Assembly (NCBI RefSeq): GCF_052857255.1
Contig: NC_135500.1
Span: forward strand, 51,052,272 to 51,116,271
DNA from: Amblyomma americanum
Taxonomy: Eukaryota; Arthropoda; Arachnida; Ixodida; Ixodidae
Direction of reading: 5' to 3'
Length of the DNA: 64,000 nucleotides
Below, piece by piece: positions 33,226 to 45,125 of this stretch (the stretch's first letter is position 1; the number at the start of each line of letters is the position of its first letter). The position numbers were made by a program, and so were the translations under genes. The notes beneath the pieces were generated by a model. The model saw only the letters and a list, made by a program, of their open reading frames with translations. It did not search any database and was not told where the DNA came from.

Positions 33226-33775
33226 AGTACGCTACATTTCTTTTCTGGCTTTGATGGGAAAACGAAAGAGCTCCGTGCCCCGCACCTCAACAGCACTAAA
33301 GCGTCGTTTGGAAGGCCTTTGTGAACCAGGCCTACGTGTGCAACTTGGCCAGACACTGGCAGTCAAAGCTCATTATTAAGAGCCGCGTCACCACGAGCGA
33401 GGTACTGCGTCTTGCGGCAAGGAAGAGCCTTCTCATTTGAGTCGCTACGATGCCGACGACGACGCTTTTCGCACAAGAGCAAGTCTTGTTCACTCTTACT
33501 GCTGTATGTACAAAGCATGGAGCAGCTGTTCTGTTGCACTATCCAGCCATCACAGCAGGCAGCCCTGATAGTTACGAAGTCTTCGGCAAACTCCGTACCT
33601 GTATTTCACTTCAATTACTGATGCAGCGACAGCTCTAATAAATAACTTTGCCCATTGCTAAACGGCGTCGGTCCCTGCCGTATCAGTGCCGTCACAGAAA
33701 ACTCCCACTCTCCGCACGCTCTAGGCCAAAGAGTTAACCACACAGGCTTATGCGAGAGAATCACGCGAGATAGAA
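33226..33775. other. Spacer, nothing recognised
   Basis: Several overlapping short ORFs on both strands, none with a domain. Confidence 0.3.
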
Positions 33776-33936
33776 TCATCATCATCATCATAAGCCTAAC
33801 TGGACCCACTGCAGAGCAAAGGCCTCACCCATGTCTCTCCAATTAACCCTGTCCTTTGCCAGTTGCGCCCACCCTATGCCTGCAAACTTCTTAATCTCAT
33901 CCGCCCACCTAACCAGTGTAGAAAGCCACACATCTG
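33776..33936 (-). mobile_element. RTE-like LINE 3' end, minus orientation
   Basis: Starts on the plus strand with an ATCATC tail (33776-33791). It encodes on the minus strand WADEIKKFAGIGWAQLAKDR and NWRDMGEAFALQW, the last block of the RTE ORF. Upstream homology ends at about 33936. Confidence 0.8.
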
Positions 33937-36187
33937 CGGTCACGTGATCAAAGTTGATTTGAGACGGTACGTCCCGATGGTAGAGGTTACCTCCAGAGAC
34001 CATGTTCACATCTCCATCTGACACTAAGGCGGGAAGTGGAGGAATTTTGTCCATGCCTACCGTTTTTTCCCCTTCATATCGCGAAACTGCCAACGTTATA
34101 ACCGATGCGGAATCTAGGCCACGGTGTTAATCGCATTTTTCGGTCGATGATTTGCGCATCACGTGATAGCACGTGTGTGGTCTGGAGGAAGGAAAACTAA
34201 GCAGAACACCCTGATAGAAAAGTGTGGAGGAAAACACGTGGTTTTTCTCCATAGGGAGGTCATATTGTCCGGGCGCAGCTGAACAAAGGCGTCATAGTTG
34301 CTGTTTATAAACCGGCCGGCAGCAGCGGGCCGCGGCGTATAGTACCGTGAGAGGGGCAACCCATAGGCGTACTCTAGCTAACTGCTCGAGTATGTTTTTG
34401 GTCGTGCTCACAAGCTGGCGTTTAGTGCAGAAGTGTCGCTGTTGCGTGCACGGATTCAAGCGCACACGGCAACAACGGTCGCTCGCGGGTTTCGTCTACT
34501 GCGCCGCTGCTCGGCGCTGTCGCTCTTCACTGAGGGGCAATCGAGCTGTACGTTCGCCAGGAATTCAGTGCGGTGTTCGCTAAAGAGTGGTCATCGGCGT
34601 ACTGTGCGAATGTTTTGTGTCTTGTGCATGCAGTGTGCGTGTGGGTGCCAGTGCGTGTGCACGCGCCACTCGCGCTCCCGTTTCCGTTGGCAGTGAAATC
34701 GCGTTGCTACTTTTGCACGCGTTCTTACAACGCTGCAGCGATCGTAATTAGTGTTGATTATAATATAGCTGCCATTTTTTGTGTTTGGGTGTCTGCGTCA
34801 CTGTGAAGGGGGGGGGGGGCATGACTTTGACGGAGAGCGATATTGGAAAGAGCCGCTTTTTTCCATGCCGCTGCATGCCCGCTTGAAGCGTGTAATGTTT
34901 GAAGCGTCTAGCGAGCTCTTTGCTTCTGGAACGTGCCGGGCTCAATGGCATTTGTTCATTTTTGTGTGAAATCTGTATTTTTGGCCATGCGCCGTTTCTA
35001 GATCAGTTTCTTCAGGCAGCTTTTGCAACGGTCTGGCTATGGTCAGGGTCAAGAAGCGCCAAAAAGGCGAAGGATTTTCACACTTTAAGACAGCGATAAT
35101 GTTTAAGCTGTCCAAATAGTTTCTGGAGTTCGTTTTGCATAACGCATTAACTGCGTTTGGAACCTTTTTCTCACTTGCGTTATTGTGCCCATGCTCTGTA
35201 ATAGTGCTCTTTGTGGTAAGAAGTATTTCGTGAAATGAGAATGCGCATGTGCATGGAATCTGAAGGGTGCCTCTGGTTAGGTTAAAGAAAAATAATTCGA
35301 AGCGTTTACAGGTCGCATAAAATGACTTCATTGTCAATATTGTGGATCACAAGTTAAGCGTGCTACAATGCAATCACATTACAAGATAGGATTTCACCAA
35401 GTAGAGAAAATTAGTGTGAACAGCTGTAGCTGTGCGCGTTAAACATGAAAAACGGCATTGAAATAATGTGCAACACGTGAAACCTAAAAAAAAATCTGTA
35501 GAAAACGGGTACTCCCAAACTTCTAGAAACAATCTGAAACGCTACGCTCATGCATACTGTGCACCATACTACATTTGTAGATGTGAAAGATGCTACGTTG
35601 CAGTGCTGCAGGGGATCATTTTTGGTTCACTCTTTGAGAGGGTGGCCCCATTCGAAACATGCATTTCTTGAACTTTTATTTCCACAAAATGCGGTTCAGC
35701 ATGGTTTTCCTAATAAAATTTCTAGCTTTTAGAGTTCGGGACGACCCCCTGCCCCCCCACCCCCATAAATCCTTCACGACATTCCTACTATAGGCACTCT
35801 CGACCCTCCCCGCTTCCTACACCTCTATAAGTGGCTCCCGTTGAGTTGTAATTCAGAAGCTGTTGTTGGGACCGCCACCATTATGGACACATGAGCCTAA
35901 AGTAACCATTCCGGGCCAAGAACTCAAACTTTTTAGTAATTTGCCCATCCTCGCTGCTGTATCAGAAAAAATTCTTGCCCTCACTCCTACAGTAAAAGGC
36001 ATTGTTGGCATAGCCAGCTGCCCGTGCCTATTCAACACTCAACATCAAGAGCAGCTTACAAGGCAGGCTGAACACTAAGCTGAGGTGCGACCATGCATTG
36101 CAGCATTGCTCACGACTCGACCAGAAGTAGGCGCGTGTGCTCTCATTCACCATAAAACTGAGAGGGCTGTGCTAGCCATCAGAGAGC
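33937..36187. other. 2.2 kb without a supported gene
   Basis: A GC- and CpG-rich part lies at 34320-34720, and a G12 run at 34808-34819. ORFs are short and overlapping on both strands. C-rich sequence lies at 35745-35765. A promoter or dispersed repeat is possible but not shown. Confidence 0.3.
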
Positions 36188-36500
36188 ATGATTAATCATC
36201 ATCATCGTCATCAGCTTGACTACATTCACAGCAGAACAGAGACCTCTCCCATGTCTCGCCAATTAAACCTGTCGTTTGCCAGCTGCCGCCACCGTATGCC
36301 CGCAGAATTCTCTATCGCATCCGCCCAAGTAACTTTCTGCCACCCCTGCTACGCTTGCCTTCTCTTGGAATATGTTCCGTTAACCTCAAAGACCAGCGGT
36401 TATCTTGCCTGCACACTACATGCCCTGCCCAAGCCGATTTCTTCCTTTTGATTTCGACTAGGATGTCATTCACCCGAGTTTGCTCCCTCAGCCACTCTGC
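36188..36500 (-). mobile_element. RTE-like LINE 3' end, minus orientation
   Basis: An ATCATCATCGTCATCAGC tail on the plus strand is followed by the reverse complement of the RTE terminal block; the minus strand encodes WRQLANDRFNWRDMGE. It extends further 5' than the copy at 33776. Confidence 0.8.
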
Positions 36501-36509
36501 TCACTTCCT

Positions 36510-36640
36510 GCAAAAACACAGGACGAAGCAAGAACACGACAGTACAACGCGGTGTGCCGAAGTGATATTTCTTTTTTTGTGTTTCTGCGCTCTTTTTCCT
36601 TCTTCAAGATGTACCAACTTGCCCAAGTATCCGCCTTACC
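36510..36640 (-). repeat. Penelope-like terminus
   Basis: GATGTACCAACTTGCCCAAG at 36608-36627 is the inverse of the AGTTGGT word at the 31576 repeat. Opposed pieces (GGACGAAGCAAGAACACGAC and CTCTTTTTCCTTCTTC) partly pair. Confidence 0.45.
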
Positions 36641-36707
36641 ATACTTAGCTGCTATTCATGCGGTAAACGCGAATATCTGGTGACCACATGTAAGTATACC
36701 ATTATAT

Positions 36708-36841
36708 TGTCACGGACTAGAATACAAAGAAGTGGGCAGTAGCACGGGCAGGAGCGCGTCGCGCCAGGCCGTCCACCTTTAAATGATGCCATCACCATCT
36801 CTCATGTCGCACTGCATTCATCAGCTTGCCGTCACGTAACA
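36708..36841 (+). repeat. Left terminal repeat of the miniature LTR element
   Basis: 134 bp, TGTCACGGACTAG to CGTAACA. It is followed by TTTGTTGTGGGGCACGGG at the primer-binding position. Confidence 0.75.
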
Positions 36842-37344
36842 TTTGTTGTGGGGCACGGGTTAATCATCGCCTGGTCCTGGCGCTTCGGTGTTCGGCGTCT
36901 GTCATTGTAGTTGGCCGTGTGTTCCTGTCCGCACCGCCTGGCCGTACCCAGCCCGCCAGACCGGAACAGACCTCGCCGTTTACCGTAATCCCGTCCCCCG
37001 CCCCGACCAGAAGACGCGACGAAATTACTCAGCCGCCACAACGAGACCCTATAACCCCCCGGACCCGAGAGTCAGCCTGCGTGCCCTAGCACAGCCCCCC
37101 TGCCAATGCCGTTCGGTGCGTTCATAGACCTCGGCCTTCGTCTTCAGGTAACCTCTGGCTCGAAAGCTTCGTGGACCAGGGCTCACCTGGTAATCTTTTC
37201 ATCCACCGTGGCGGCAAACCCTTCACCTTCCTATCTTCCCTATTCATTCCTTCTGCCACGCCCATCGTCGCGTTCTGCGTTTCATCGTTACTGCCGTTCT
37301 TCTAGTTAGCGCGATCGGGACGATTGCTCGGTGGCCCCGGGTCG

Positions 37345-37475
37345 TGTCACGGAATAAGAGACGACGAGGTGGGCTGTGGCGCGGGCGGAGCGCTCGTGCC
37401 AGGCCGTCCACCATTAAATCACGCGTCACCGTCCGACATGTCGTACTGTATTCATCGGCTTGCCGTCATGTAACA
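37345..37475 (+). repeat. Right terminal repeat of the miniature LTR element
   Basis: 131 bp, TGTCACGGAATAAG to CATGTAACA, preceded by the polypurine-like GGCCCCGGGTCG. Confidence 0.75.
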
Positions 37476-39399
37476 ATATTTCGCCGAGTGCAGCCTGCAA
37501 GGAGCCGCACGGACGCACTGCTGCCCCCTCGCAAAACGACGCAGGCAAAAGCGGCGAAGGACACTGCATATCTTGGTGGGCCGGCGCAATATTTCAAAGC
37601 GAAAGTTCGTCCCGCGCTTACCACAGTTACGATAAGCGCCTTCGCCGGATGGTACTTGATTATGACCAAGGCCAGGATGTTTCGTTCAAGCAAGAGAGCG
37701 GAGATGACGCAGAAACGACGCAGTCAAGAGCAATACCTGGGAGCAGCCGATTGTCTCACACTAATATTTCCGGGATTATTAGAGTTTCTCGTACGTGAAA
37801 AACGGCCAGAAACCAAGCACCATTCGCGCTGGCGTTTCTTTCAGCCGTCTCCATCGCTTGATTTGAATCTCGCGCGCAAGCGAAGCGGCGGAGAAAAATA
37901 AGTAAGAAAGGGCGAGGAATGTGCTCGGACAACATCGCGCTAACCTCGTTTCCGGCTTCATAGAATGAGACGTCAGGGCTTCTCTTCTGAAATTCCCTTC
38001 CTCCGCGAGTGTGGTCTATCTGGTGCAGGCCTAACAACTGAGCCGGTAGAGGCCACGGTGCTCGGTGGCGCGCTCTTACCTTCCTACATTTGCGGTTCTG
38101 TCCGGCCCTCGTGTATTGCAGCCTGAAGCTCTCACGAGCGGCAGGGTTACAATTCTTGTTAAAAACATACAGGCTCAGAGGCTTGTTTTTAAGCTGCGCA
38201 CTGGGGCTCTCAACATTTGAAGACTTAAGCTTCGAAGAGGTGACGATGATAGTAGCTCCTGCAATTTTCGAGAGACTTGGACGCTGACTATGCGGAACGG
38301 GCCACACTGCTAGAACCAGACTAGTGGAGTAAATATATTGGTCTGCACGTTCTTATTGCGATCAGCACGATACTTGCCAAAGCAGGTGTGTCCGTTTAAA
38401 AGGAACGACGACAAGCTGTTTGATGCGACGTTTATCAGAGCGGGTAGGGTTAACGCAGCACATGAATCGGCACACGGTTGTGTTTCAGTTGGGAAAACAT
38501 ATCCTGGGTCTATAGCCTTAGGGGATGCACAAATTTAGACACTGAGTTTTGTATTCGGGCGATTAAAGGCCTTGTAACCTACTTAAGTCGGCGTTCCTGA
38601 GCAGGTGAGGGTTCTCCGAGTGATGTACGTAATAGTCAGAATTAAGTGCATATTTAAATCCAGCACTGCAAAAACACAAGGCACAGAAGGAATGGACCAA
38701 TAATTCGCTGAACTTACAACTGCCTTTTATGATGAAAATGCGCATTATGATGTACACAAACCTCAGGCATACGAATATGCGTATTGTGTTGACCGAAGCA
38801 CTTATCAATGCTAGACGCTTAGATCACCCACGGATGATTTAAGCGTATCGCTAAAGTCTATCTAGCAGTTTCAATTCCTTAAACGGTAAGTCTGCGAATG
38901 GCTGGCTAACATAACCACTACCTTTCCTTATTATTAGAAGAGCATCGGCGACTTCTCTGGGTAAGTGATCATATTTAAATCATACTTAATGTTGCGTATT
39001 TTCCTATCAAGAAACAGTAGTTAAGTTCAGCGCCGTCATTATCAATTTATTCTCCTTCCTGTGGCTTCTTTAACGACGGTTTTTTATATGGAAGACTGCC
39101 AACTTTCACGCTCTTCCGTTCTACTTCACAATTGGTTGCGCCAAGCGCTGACCGCCTCCGCGTTTTCAAAGTTCTATAACTAATATCAGTGCCAGTGATG
39201 ACTACTTATTAAATCTAATTACATCTATGTGCGTAGGAGGCTTGGAGCACGTCTCTATTTCGCGCCGAGTGCGCCAGCGGCTGCCGGCCCGGCTAGACTG
39301 GTTCGGCTCCGCGGCAGGCGCGCGTCGTGACGTCATGTGCCTCCTCGGAGCACCGCCACGGCGAAATCGCAAGTTCGCGACCAGTAAAGCTTTCGCCTT
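37476..39399. other. Unassigned, GC-rich at both ends
   Basis: Long overlapping ORFs at 37344-37901 (+) and 37756-38307 (-) have no domain and are probably chance in GC-rich sequence. A minus-strand donor-like GGAAGGTAAGAGC lies at about 38078-38090. The interval 39240-39390 is GC-rich with CGTGACGTCATG. Confidence 0.3.
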
Positions 39400-40055
39400 A
39401 AATCGATATGCAGAAAACCAAAGTAATGTTCTACAGTCTCGGAAGGAGACAACATTTTACGATTGGTAGCGAGGTGCAGGAAATGGTAAGAGAATACGTC
39501 TACTTAGAGCAGGCAGTGACCGCAGATCCGAATCCCAAGAGTGAAATATCTAGAAGAATAAGAATAGGGTGGAGCGCATTTGGCAGGTTCTCTCAGATCA
39601 TGAATGGCAATTTGCCAATATAACTCAAGTGAAAAGTACATAACAGATGTATCTCGGCGGTAGTCACCTATTGGGCAGAAACGTGGCGGGTAACGAGAAG
39701 TGTTCAAGTTAAAACTTAAGGACATCGCAGCAAGCTATATAAATGAAAATGACACGTGTAACGTAACGAGGCACCAAGATGGCAGAGTGGGTCAGGGACG
39801 AAACGCGGATTAATGACATCCTAACTGAGATCTAGAGGAAGAAATTGGCTTGGTCAGGACGTGTAATGCGAATGAAAGATAACCTATGGTTTTTAATGGC
39901 AAGCGCAGCAGAGGGCGGCAGAAAGCTAGGTGGACAGATGAGATTAGGAAGTTTTCTGGAATAGGGTGGCTGCAACTGGCACAGGACAGGGTTAATTGGA
40001 GAGATATGGAAAAAGGTCTGTGCCCAGCCGTGGGCTTAGCCAGGATCAAGATGGT
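39400..40055 (+). mobile_element. RTE-like LINE, ORF2 C-terminal part
   Basis: It encodes KTKVMFYS, GSEVQEMVREYVYLEQAVTA, EISRRIRIGWSAFGRF and, after stops, the block ending WLQLAQDRVNWRDMEKG. It is the longest RTE-like copy here and has several stops and frame changes. The end reads GTGGGCTTAGCCAGGATCAA without a clear ATG tail. Confidence 0.8.
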
Positions 40056-40324
40056 GATTTCTTCGAGCGCGTTTTCACTGCCTCACCAGAAATGGAGATA
40101 GAGCAAACAGTCGGCCTCTATTTCCCAGAAGCACAAACTGCAGGCCATAGTACCAACCTCGCCATTTAAAAATATTCCCTGCCACTGGTGGTACGAAAAG
40201 AAATTGGATGGGACGTTTAAGCTCCGTCCTAAGGGTATGAAGCGACAGCTTGAATAGGGTAATGCCCATATGTGCCGAATTGGTCATTCTCGACTTTACA
40301 TTCATAGGTCCCTGGGAGTTCTCG
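40056..40324. other. Spacer, nothing recognised
   Basis: No domain or repeat identified. Confidence 0.3.
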
Positions 40325-40550
40325 TACCCCTGCAGGCGCAGTGGTGCAGCAGTTAAGCAATGCGGCACTGCCCTACAATGGCAGGCGGTGCCACCGGTGG
40401 GGCTTATGTGACACAGGCTGCCATTCCTGAGTAACCTCTCGTAAGCAACCATTAAATTAACAACCACCTGTCACAGTGGTCAGTTTGCTCACAATCTGGT
40501 GGGAAGGTTATGATGACGCCATATGGTTACATGAGGTGACTTGGGTGCAT
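40325..40550 (+). mobile_element. SINE-like element with tRNA-like head
   Basis: The head GGCGCAGTGGTGCAGCAGTT and AAGCAATGCGGCACTGCC looks like a tRNA A-box region. The body GGCGGTGCCACCGGTGGGGC and CTGCCATTCCTGAGTAACCT follows. The B box is not clear. It is unrelated in sequence to the Ruka-like SINEs and is identified by general pattern only. Confidence 0.4.
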
Positions 40551-41099
40551 CATCAGAATCCTAGGTTGCGTTGCTGTGCGCATTTTTCGTGGGCTTTTCG
40601 TCCACGGTAAACGGCGTCGATGACGAACACGACGCCGCATTTTCTGCAACACGAGCTTTCGCGTTAATATCCATAGCCGACAAGCCAGCGCCCATTCTTA
40701 CGTCAATGCCGCATTTCTCGCTAAGAGTGGGGCCGAGTGGTGGCAGTAATTTGCGCAGGGAGGGCTTTCTTAATTCCTCCACCTATCCGCCTGGACACGT
40801 GGAATGCTGTCCTTGTTCCTTCAGCATGAGGAGGGGCTTTTGTTGGCACACTTTTTGTTCTTGTTCAGGCGGTGTTTTACGCCGTGGTGGTGTGCATCCG
40901 TTCCAAGTTCGTTTCGTTCAGCGCTGTTGCCTTTTGTCTCACGCAATGGACCAACTAGATTTAGAGTACGTAAGTTCTTGAGGCCTAACGGGGACGGATA
41001 CTATTTCTCTATCTGCTCTTTCATGTCAGTGGTAGCCGACAAACCAAAAAACGCGAATGCTCTACTCCGGCACCGTAGTAAAGAAGGAACAATATCAGG
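40551..41099. other. Spacer with a 136-codon ORF of unknown nature
   Basis: The plus ORF 40571-40981 has no known domain and overlaps another in a different frame. Confidence 0.3.
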
Positions 41100-41262
41100 T
41101 CTAGGCGTTTCGATGGAGGGAAAACGCAAGAGGGGCATCTTAGCTCTTCGGTGTCAGTCGGCGATAAAAGTTCCCATGTGGTTTAAACTATTCCTCAGCC
41201 CTACATTATACGGCGTCCCTCATAGTCTCAGTCCCTGGGACGTTAAAACCCATATAATTTAA
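41100..41262 (+). mobile_element. tRNA-derived SINE (Ruka-like), 5' truncated
   Basis: GATGGAGGGAAAACGCAAGA, TTCCTCAGCCCTACATTATA, CGGCGTCCCTCATAGTCTCA and GGGACGTTAAAACCCATATA match the SINE body and its 3' end (compare 55600-55655). Confidence 0.75.
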
Positions 41263-41335
41263 AATAACATACATAACATAGCGAACATAATGCAAGATGA
41301 TATAACATGAAATAACATAACATAAGATAGAAGAT
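41263..41335. repeat. AT-rich ATAACA-type simple repeat, SINE tail
   Basis: Repeated ATAACATA and AACATAAC words directly follow the SINE end. Confidence 0.6.
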
Positions 41336-43093
41336 TTGTGATTGAGGACGTACCATCGTCTTCCGTCATGAAGGCGCTCCTGTTTCCAAGGTCTGCTGTA
41401 GGGTAGAAAGCGCGTTTCAGCGGATTTTACATTGTGAGATAGGCTAGGAGCCCCAGGCGAAACCAATAGATCTTGGCGAAAGGATTTCTTTCATCTGAGC
41501 ACTTTTCTAATTATGTAACGCGTTTTATGTCGCCTATTACTAATTAGAACCAAGAGCCGGCCAGCCATTTGCGCAACACTAATCCGGTAGAAAAGTTTTA
41601 TGATTGGCGATTTCTCCAGCGTTATAATATCACTTGATCAGAGATATAATGCCTACTATGCAATCAAAACGCCTGTTTAACATTCTTCTTGACGAAAAAA
41701 AACAGTGTTGCCAAGGCAAACTTGTGTTTTTGAGAATGGAGGCTTGCAGGTAATGCTTTAGGCGCGAAATATTTTAGGTGCATTCCATAAAGCGATTCCA
41801 GCTCTGATTGATTTTACATTAGACGTTTTATGCATACATGCATTTGTGTCCGCCTATGAAATGTAATCAAAATAAAGAACCGGTGCGTAATAGAATTTGT
41901 CCCATGACAGGACCTCGTTTCAGCCCGTTTTTACTAAGCTAATTTTTCAAGTTCCATGGTCCCACCACTTACTGATTACGAGAGCACATTGCTCAGAGGC
42001 ACTCCCACGCCTGTAATGAAGGCTTAGCGTACTCCAAGTTTTTTTGCAAGTAAACTGACGGCAGGTTATTCTTTACTCTGTTCATTTGCATTATACCACG
42101 TAACACACTCTATTAACGCACGCATGCCCACAGAAAACAATGAAACAGCCACCGAAGGGAGTTTATTTTCTTGGCTGTATTTCGCAGGTGTCAAAATATT
42201 TTACCGATTTATTTGTATAGACCGCTATAATAAACTTCGGGGGATACCAAGGCGCCTGCTCAACGCGGTGACTTACCCAAGTGCTGACTCGCTGCTCTTT
42301 CGGCAGCTGGTGAAAAAAAATGCAGTATAGTCGCCACGTTAGTCGATGGAAAGCGGAAGCAAAGCGTCTATGTATTGCGCAGTTCGATCCCCTCTTCATG
42401 TTTTACCCATTCCATCTGCAGAGGCAATGGCCTGCACCCAAAGGAAGAGCAAGCTTTGACATTTGTCTAGCAGAAGCCAACGTCAATCCCTGAAATATAG
42501 CCAGAGATACAAATGCTCGATCGTCTTTCCTGCGCCTACAGTCTCCCAATGCACCCCAGATTCGAAGTCTAAAATAAGTGTCGCTTCTGCTCCGTCCCAT
42601 CGTACTTTGGGATGGAAACAAGAAGTCGTTGAGTATTAGTGGAAATCTATATTAGAACGAAATGTATTACGTACGAACCGCGAGAAATACTGCACTCGTC
42701 CTCTTCGTTTTTAAAATATTTTATTGCGTGTTGTCTCTCTGATTTAGCCTCATGCAGTATACCAGATAGCTCATTTTGACAATATCTCTGGTGCGCAGGA
42801 CGCGACGGCAATTACAGTGGCAGACGGATGGGAAGTGCGGAACTTTCAGTTGCCAGCATTCTGTCCACAGGATAGAAAACGGAGTGAGTACCGAGAACAG
42901 GCTCACTGCTGAGAACATTTGGCGCAAGCATTTGTCTTCCCGAATGCCGCCACTGCGTGCCATAGTGAGAACAGGTGTGTCCCTGAAACAGGCTTCAGTG
43001 ACATTCCTGCAGATGCATCTCGAGTGCTCTGCTGCTGACACTCAGAGGGTCTCTGTTCGCCCCTCCTCGAGTGGGAGAGAAGCAGACGCTCAC
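41336..43093. other. Intron-like interval, no supported gene
   Basis: Lies between candidate exons 5 and 6. No transposon domain is visible. Confidence 0.35.
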
Positions 43094-43282
43094 CGGCGAT
43101 GCGTGCGATGACGGATCGGTAGGTGTAAGTGGTGCCCAGCGCCGCGACCGCCAGCAGGAGCAGTCCCGCGCACGCGCCGAGCACCACCACGGGCACCAGC
43201 CACCACGAGCTGACGCGGCCGCCCGAACGGGTGCTGCAGCACAAGGGAGGTCGCTCGCTCTTACGCGGCATCAACATTACAC
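43094..43282 (-). CDS. Candidate exon 5: transmembrane exon of a type II membrane protein
   Basis: Minus-strand exon of 189 nt with a pyrimidine tract (TTTCCTTTCTTT) and GCGCAG acceptor, and a CCG/GTGAGC donor (intron GT at 43092-43093). Phases 0 and 2 contain stops; only phase 1 is open, so the frame is well determined. It encodes VMLMPRKSERPP, a Cys-Cys pair and an RSGGRVSS stretch, then a hydrophobic helix (WWLVPVVVLGACAGLLLLAV) and GTTYTYRSVIARIA. Basic residues precede the helix and a longer extracellular part follows, so type II topology is expected. Two methionines at the start of the exon could serve as an alternative start for a short form. The last base begins a glycine codon completed by exon 6. 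Confidence 0.65.
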
Positions 43283-45089
43283 CTGCGCCTACTGTCATTA
43301 AAGAAAGGAAACGACTCAAGAGGACCGAGCGGCTTGATTCTTCGTATTGTGCCGACACTAAAGTCAGGTACTGTCACCGTAAAATCAGCACTTGACAGCT
43401 GATAATGTGGCGTGCTCGGGACATAATGAAAGGAGTTGAGTGGACGAATCACCGAAAATAGGGTGTCGCCAGGAGTCTTGAGAAGGACGCGACTAGCGCT
43501 CAGTCGCACATTGCTCCTTTCTCTCAGAAATCAAGCAAGAAAGTGAAAAGTTAATTAATAATAATATGAGTATTGTTTACTTCCAGTGCAGGAATACAAA
43601 TGCGGGCCTGCCGAAACCTCAACAGGCTCGAGTGGCAGCGCCTGGCAACAGGCAACACAACAGGCATATACTGCCACAAAAACAGACACGGCAACAGAAA
43701 CGATTAAGCAAACAAAAAAGGGACAATGAAAGTAACTTTGTAAGAGGACGAAAAAAAACTACAAGCGAACAGAATACAAAAATTAAGAGTGTTTGTTATC
43801 AGAAATCATGCTTGACTCGTAGGTTCTATGGATTGTAAACAGCTATAGCTGCGCTTTTTAGCCCGAACCTTAAGCTTGAAATAATGAACACTGAAAAATG
43901 AAAATGCTTCGATATCACTTTTTTTCAAAGCACCAGCGATCTGTTCAGTATTTTCAACTCTTTCGCGATGTCACTAGACTTTCTTAATGTTAACGCTCGG
44001 CATACCATTTGAACGCCTTCTCAATTTCTGCGTAATAAGTGCACTTTGCGAGGACTAACGTCTCCTTGTTTATGCGAACGGGATATAGTTAAATGAAATT
44101 GTAAGATTAAACTGGAATTTTATGCTCTAAAACCCGGTGCTACCAAGTAGGATTGTAAGCTGAAGTCACCAGTAATGTGTGCTTCATTTGTTCTGCAACA
44201 GATCACTACGATAAGTAGGAAACTATCATACACTGCTTACGTTTTTTCTATTGCAGTAAGAGGCTGGCTCTGACGGATTTAGAGGTTAAAGTTTCAAAAG
44301 AAACACAGATCACTGATGCGAACTAAGATATAAAAGAAACTAATGAAGCATGACTACGTGAGCCAGACACCTACCTGGAATCTGAAAACGAAAAAAAGGA
44401 GCAAAAGGGATGTGAAATTGATCTTTATTGCTTAGCATCAAACAACCAGAAGCCACCCATAACCAGGCGACCGTAGCTGTCTTTTGAACGATAAAAGAAA
44501 TGTCTCCATAAACTTGCCTGTTTAAAGCTAGAAAAAAACCTTAAAAAATGAGCACTCGAGCCAAAAGAAAGCCTACAAAGCAAAAGAACAGTTGATGAAG
44601 GAACTGACTTCTTGCAGCACTGAATTCTTAGCGCTGCAATGCTCTCACCTTCTTTGAAGTGCATGAATGGCTTAGTGTCACATGACTAAATTTCAGCAAA
44701 ATATGCCTAACCGGTGCGTTGGAAACAAAGGCAGAACTCTGCCTCCTGTAAGAACGTTAAACAGTCATTCCACAAAGCACGCCCTTAATAGTGGCCGCCC
44801 TCCTTCACCGAAATCGCCTTTGCTACTCCGTTGACAGCAAACTCACGTGTATTGTGCAAAGCTGCAGCATATCTGCTACGGAGAAAAATGATAAGATGCT
44901 ATTCAGCCTTCTTGGCGAAATATAAATTATTTCACTTAGAGGCCAGGAGTAATGAGACAGCAAGAAGAAAGATCGGTTGCATAAGAAATTTGGCAGAATA
45001 AAAATAGGGAGCGTTACCCAACGCAAAGTACAAATATGGCAGAATAAAAAAAGCACAAAAGATAAACAAGACAATCCAGAATAACTTAC
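43283..45089. other. Intron between candidate exons 4 and 5
   Basis: AT-rich sequence with no domain. A good acceptor-like TTTTTTTCGTTTTCAG (minus, about 44380-44396) leads into a stop in the required phase, so it was not called. Confidence 0.35.
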
Positions 45090-45125
45090 CCGACGAGTGG
45101 GCAAAATCGATGGCATCGATATCCC
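45090..45125 (-). CDS. Candidate exon 4: 36-nt micro-exon
   Basis: The minus strand reads TTTTTCGCTTTATCAG (strong acceptor), 36 nt, then GTAAGTTATT (strong donor, GT at 45088-45089). In phase 1 it adds DIDAIDFAHSS, with a Trp codon completed at the left junction and a Gly at the right. All frames are open because it is short, so support comes from the two splice sites, the matching phase and the position between exons 3 and 5. Confidence 0.5.

Larger units (their letters stand above)
36708..37475 (+). mobile_element. Miniature LTR element (TRIM-like), 768 bp
   Basis: Direct repeats 36708-36841 and 37345-37475 (134 and 131 bp) both start TGTCACGGA and end GTAACA. They share GCCAGGCCGTCCACC and GCATTCATCAGCTTGCCGTC-like segments. 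ATAT flanks both sides (36704-36707 and 37476-37479), consistent with a 4-bp target duplication. The sequence inside ends GATCGGGACGATTGCTCGG, like the 3' end of Gypsy A (ATCGGGACGATGC at about 4634). There is no open pol; the 503-bp interior shows only a Gag-tail-like Arg/Pro-rich stretch. It is either an internally deleted Gypsy or a TRIM mobilised in trans. Confidence 0.75.

Noticed and set aside
37344..38307. Two overlapping ORFs of 185 and 183 codons on opposite strands
   Set aside because: One starts inside the right terminal repeat of the TRIM-like element; neither has a domain and GC-rich sequence easily gives long chance ORFs.
42375..42395. B-box-like AGTTCGATCCCC
   Set aside because: No A box at the right distance and no SINE body after it.
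44380..44396. Extra exon after a strong acceptor-like sequence on the minus strand
   Set aside because: The required phase hits a stop after three codons.
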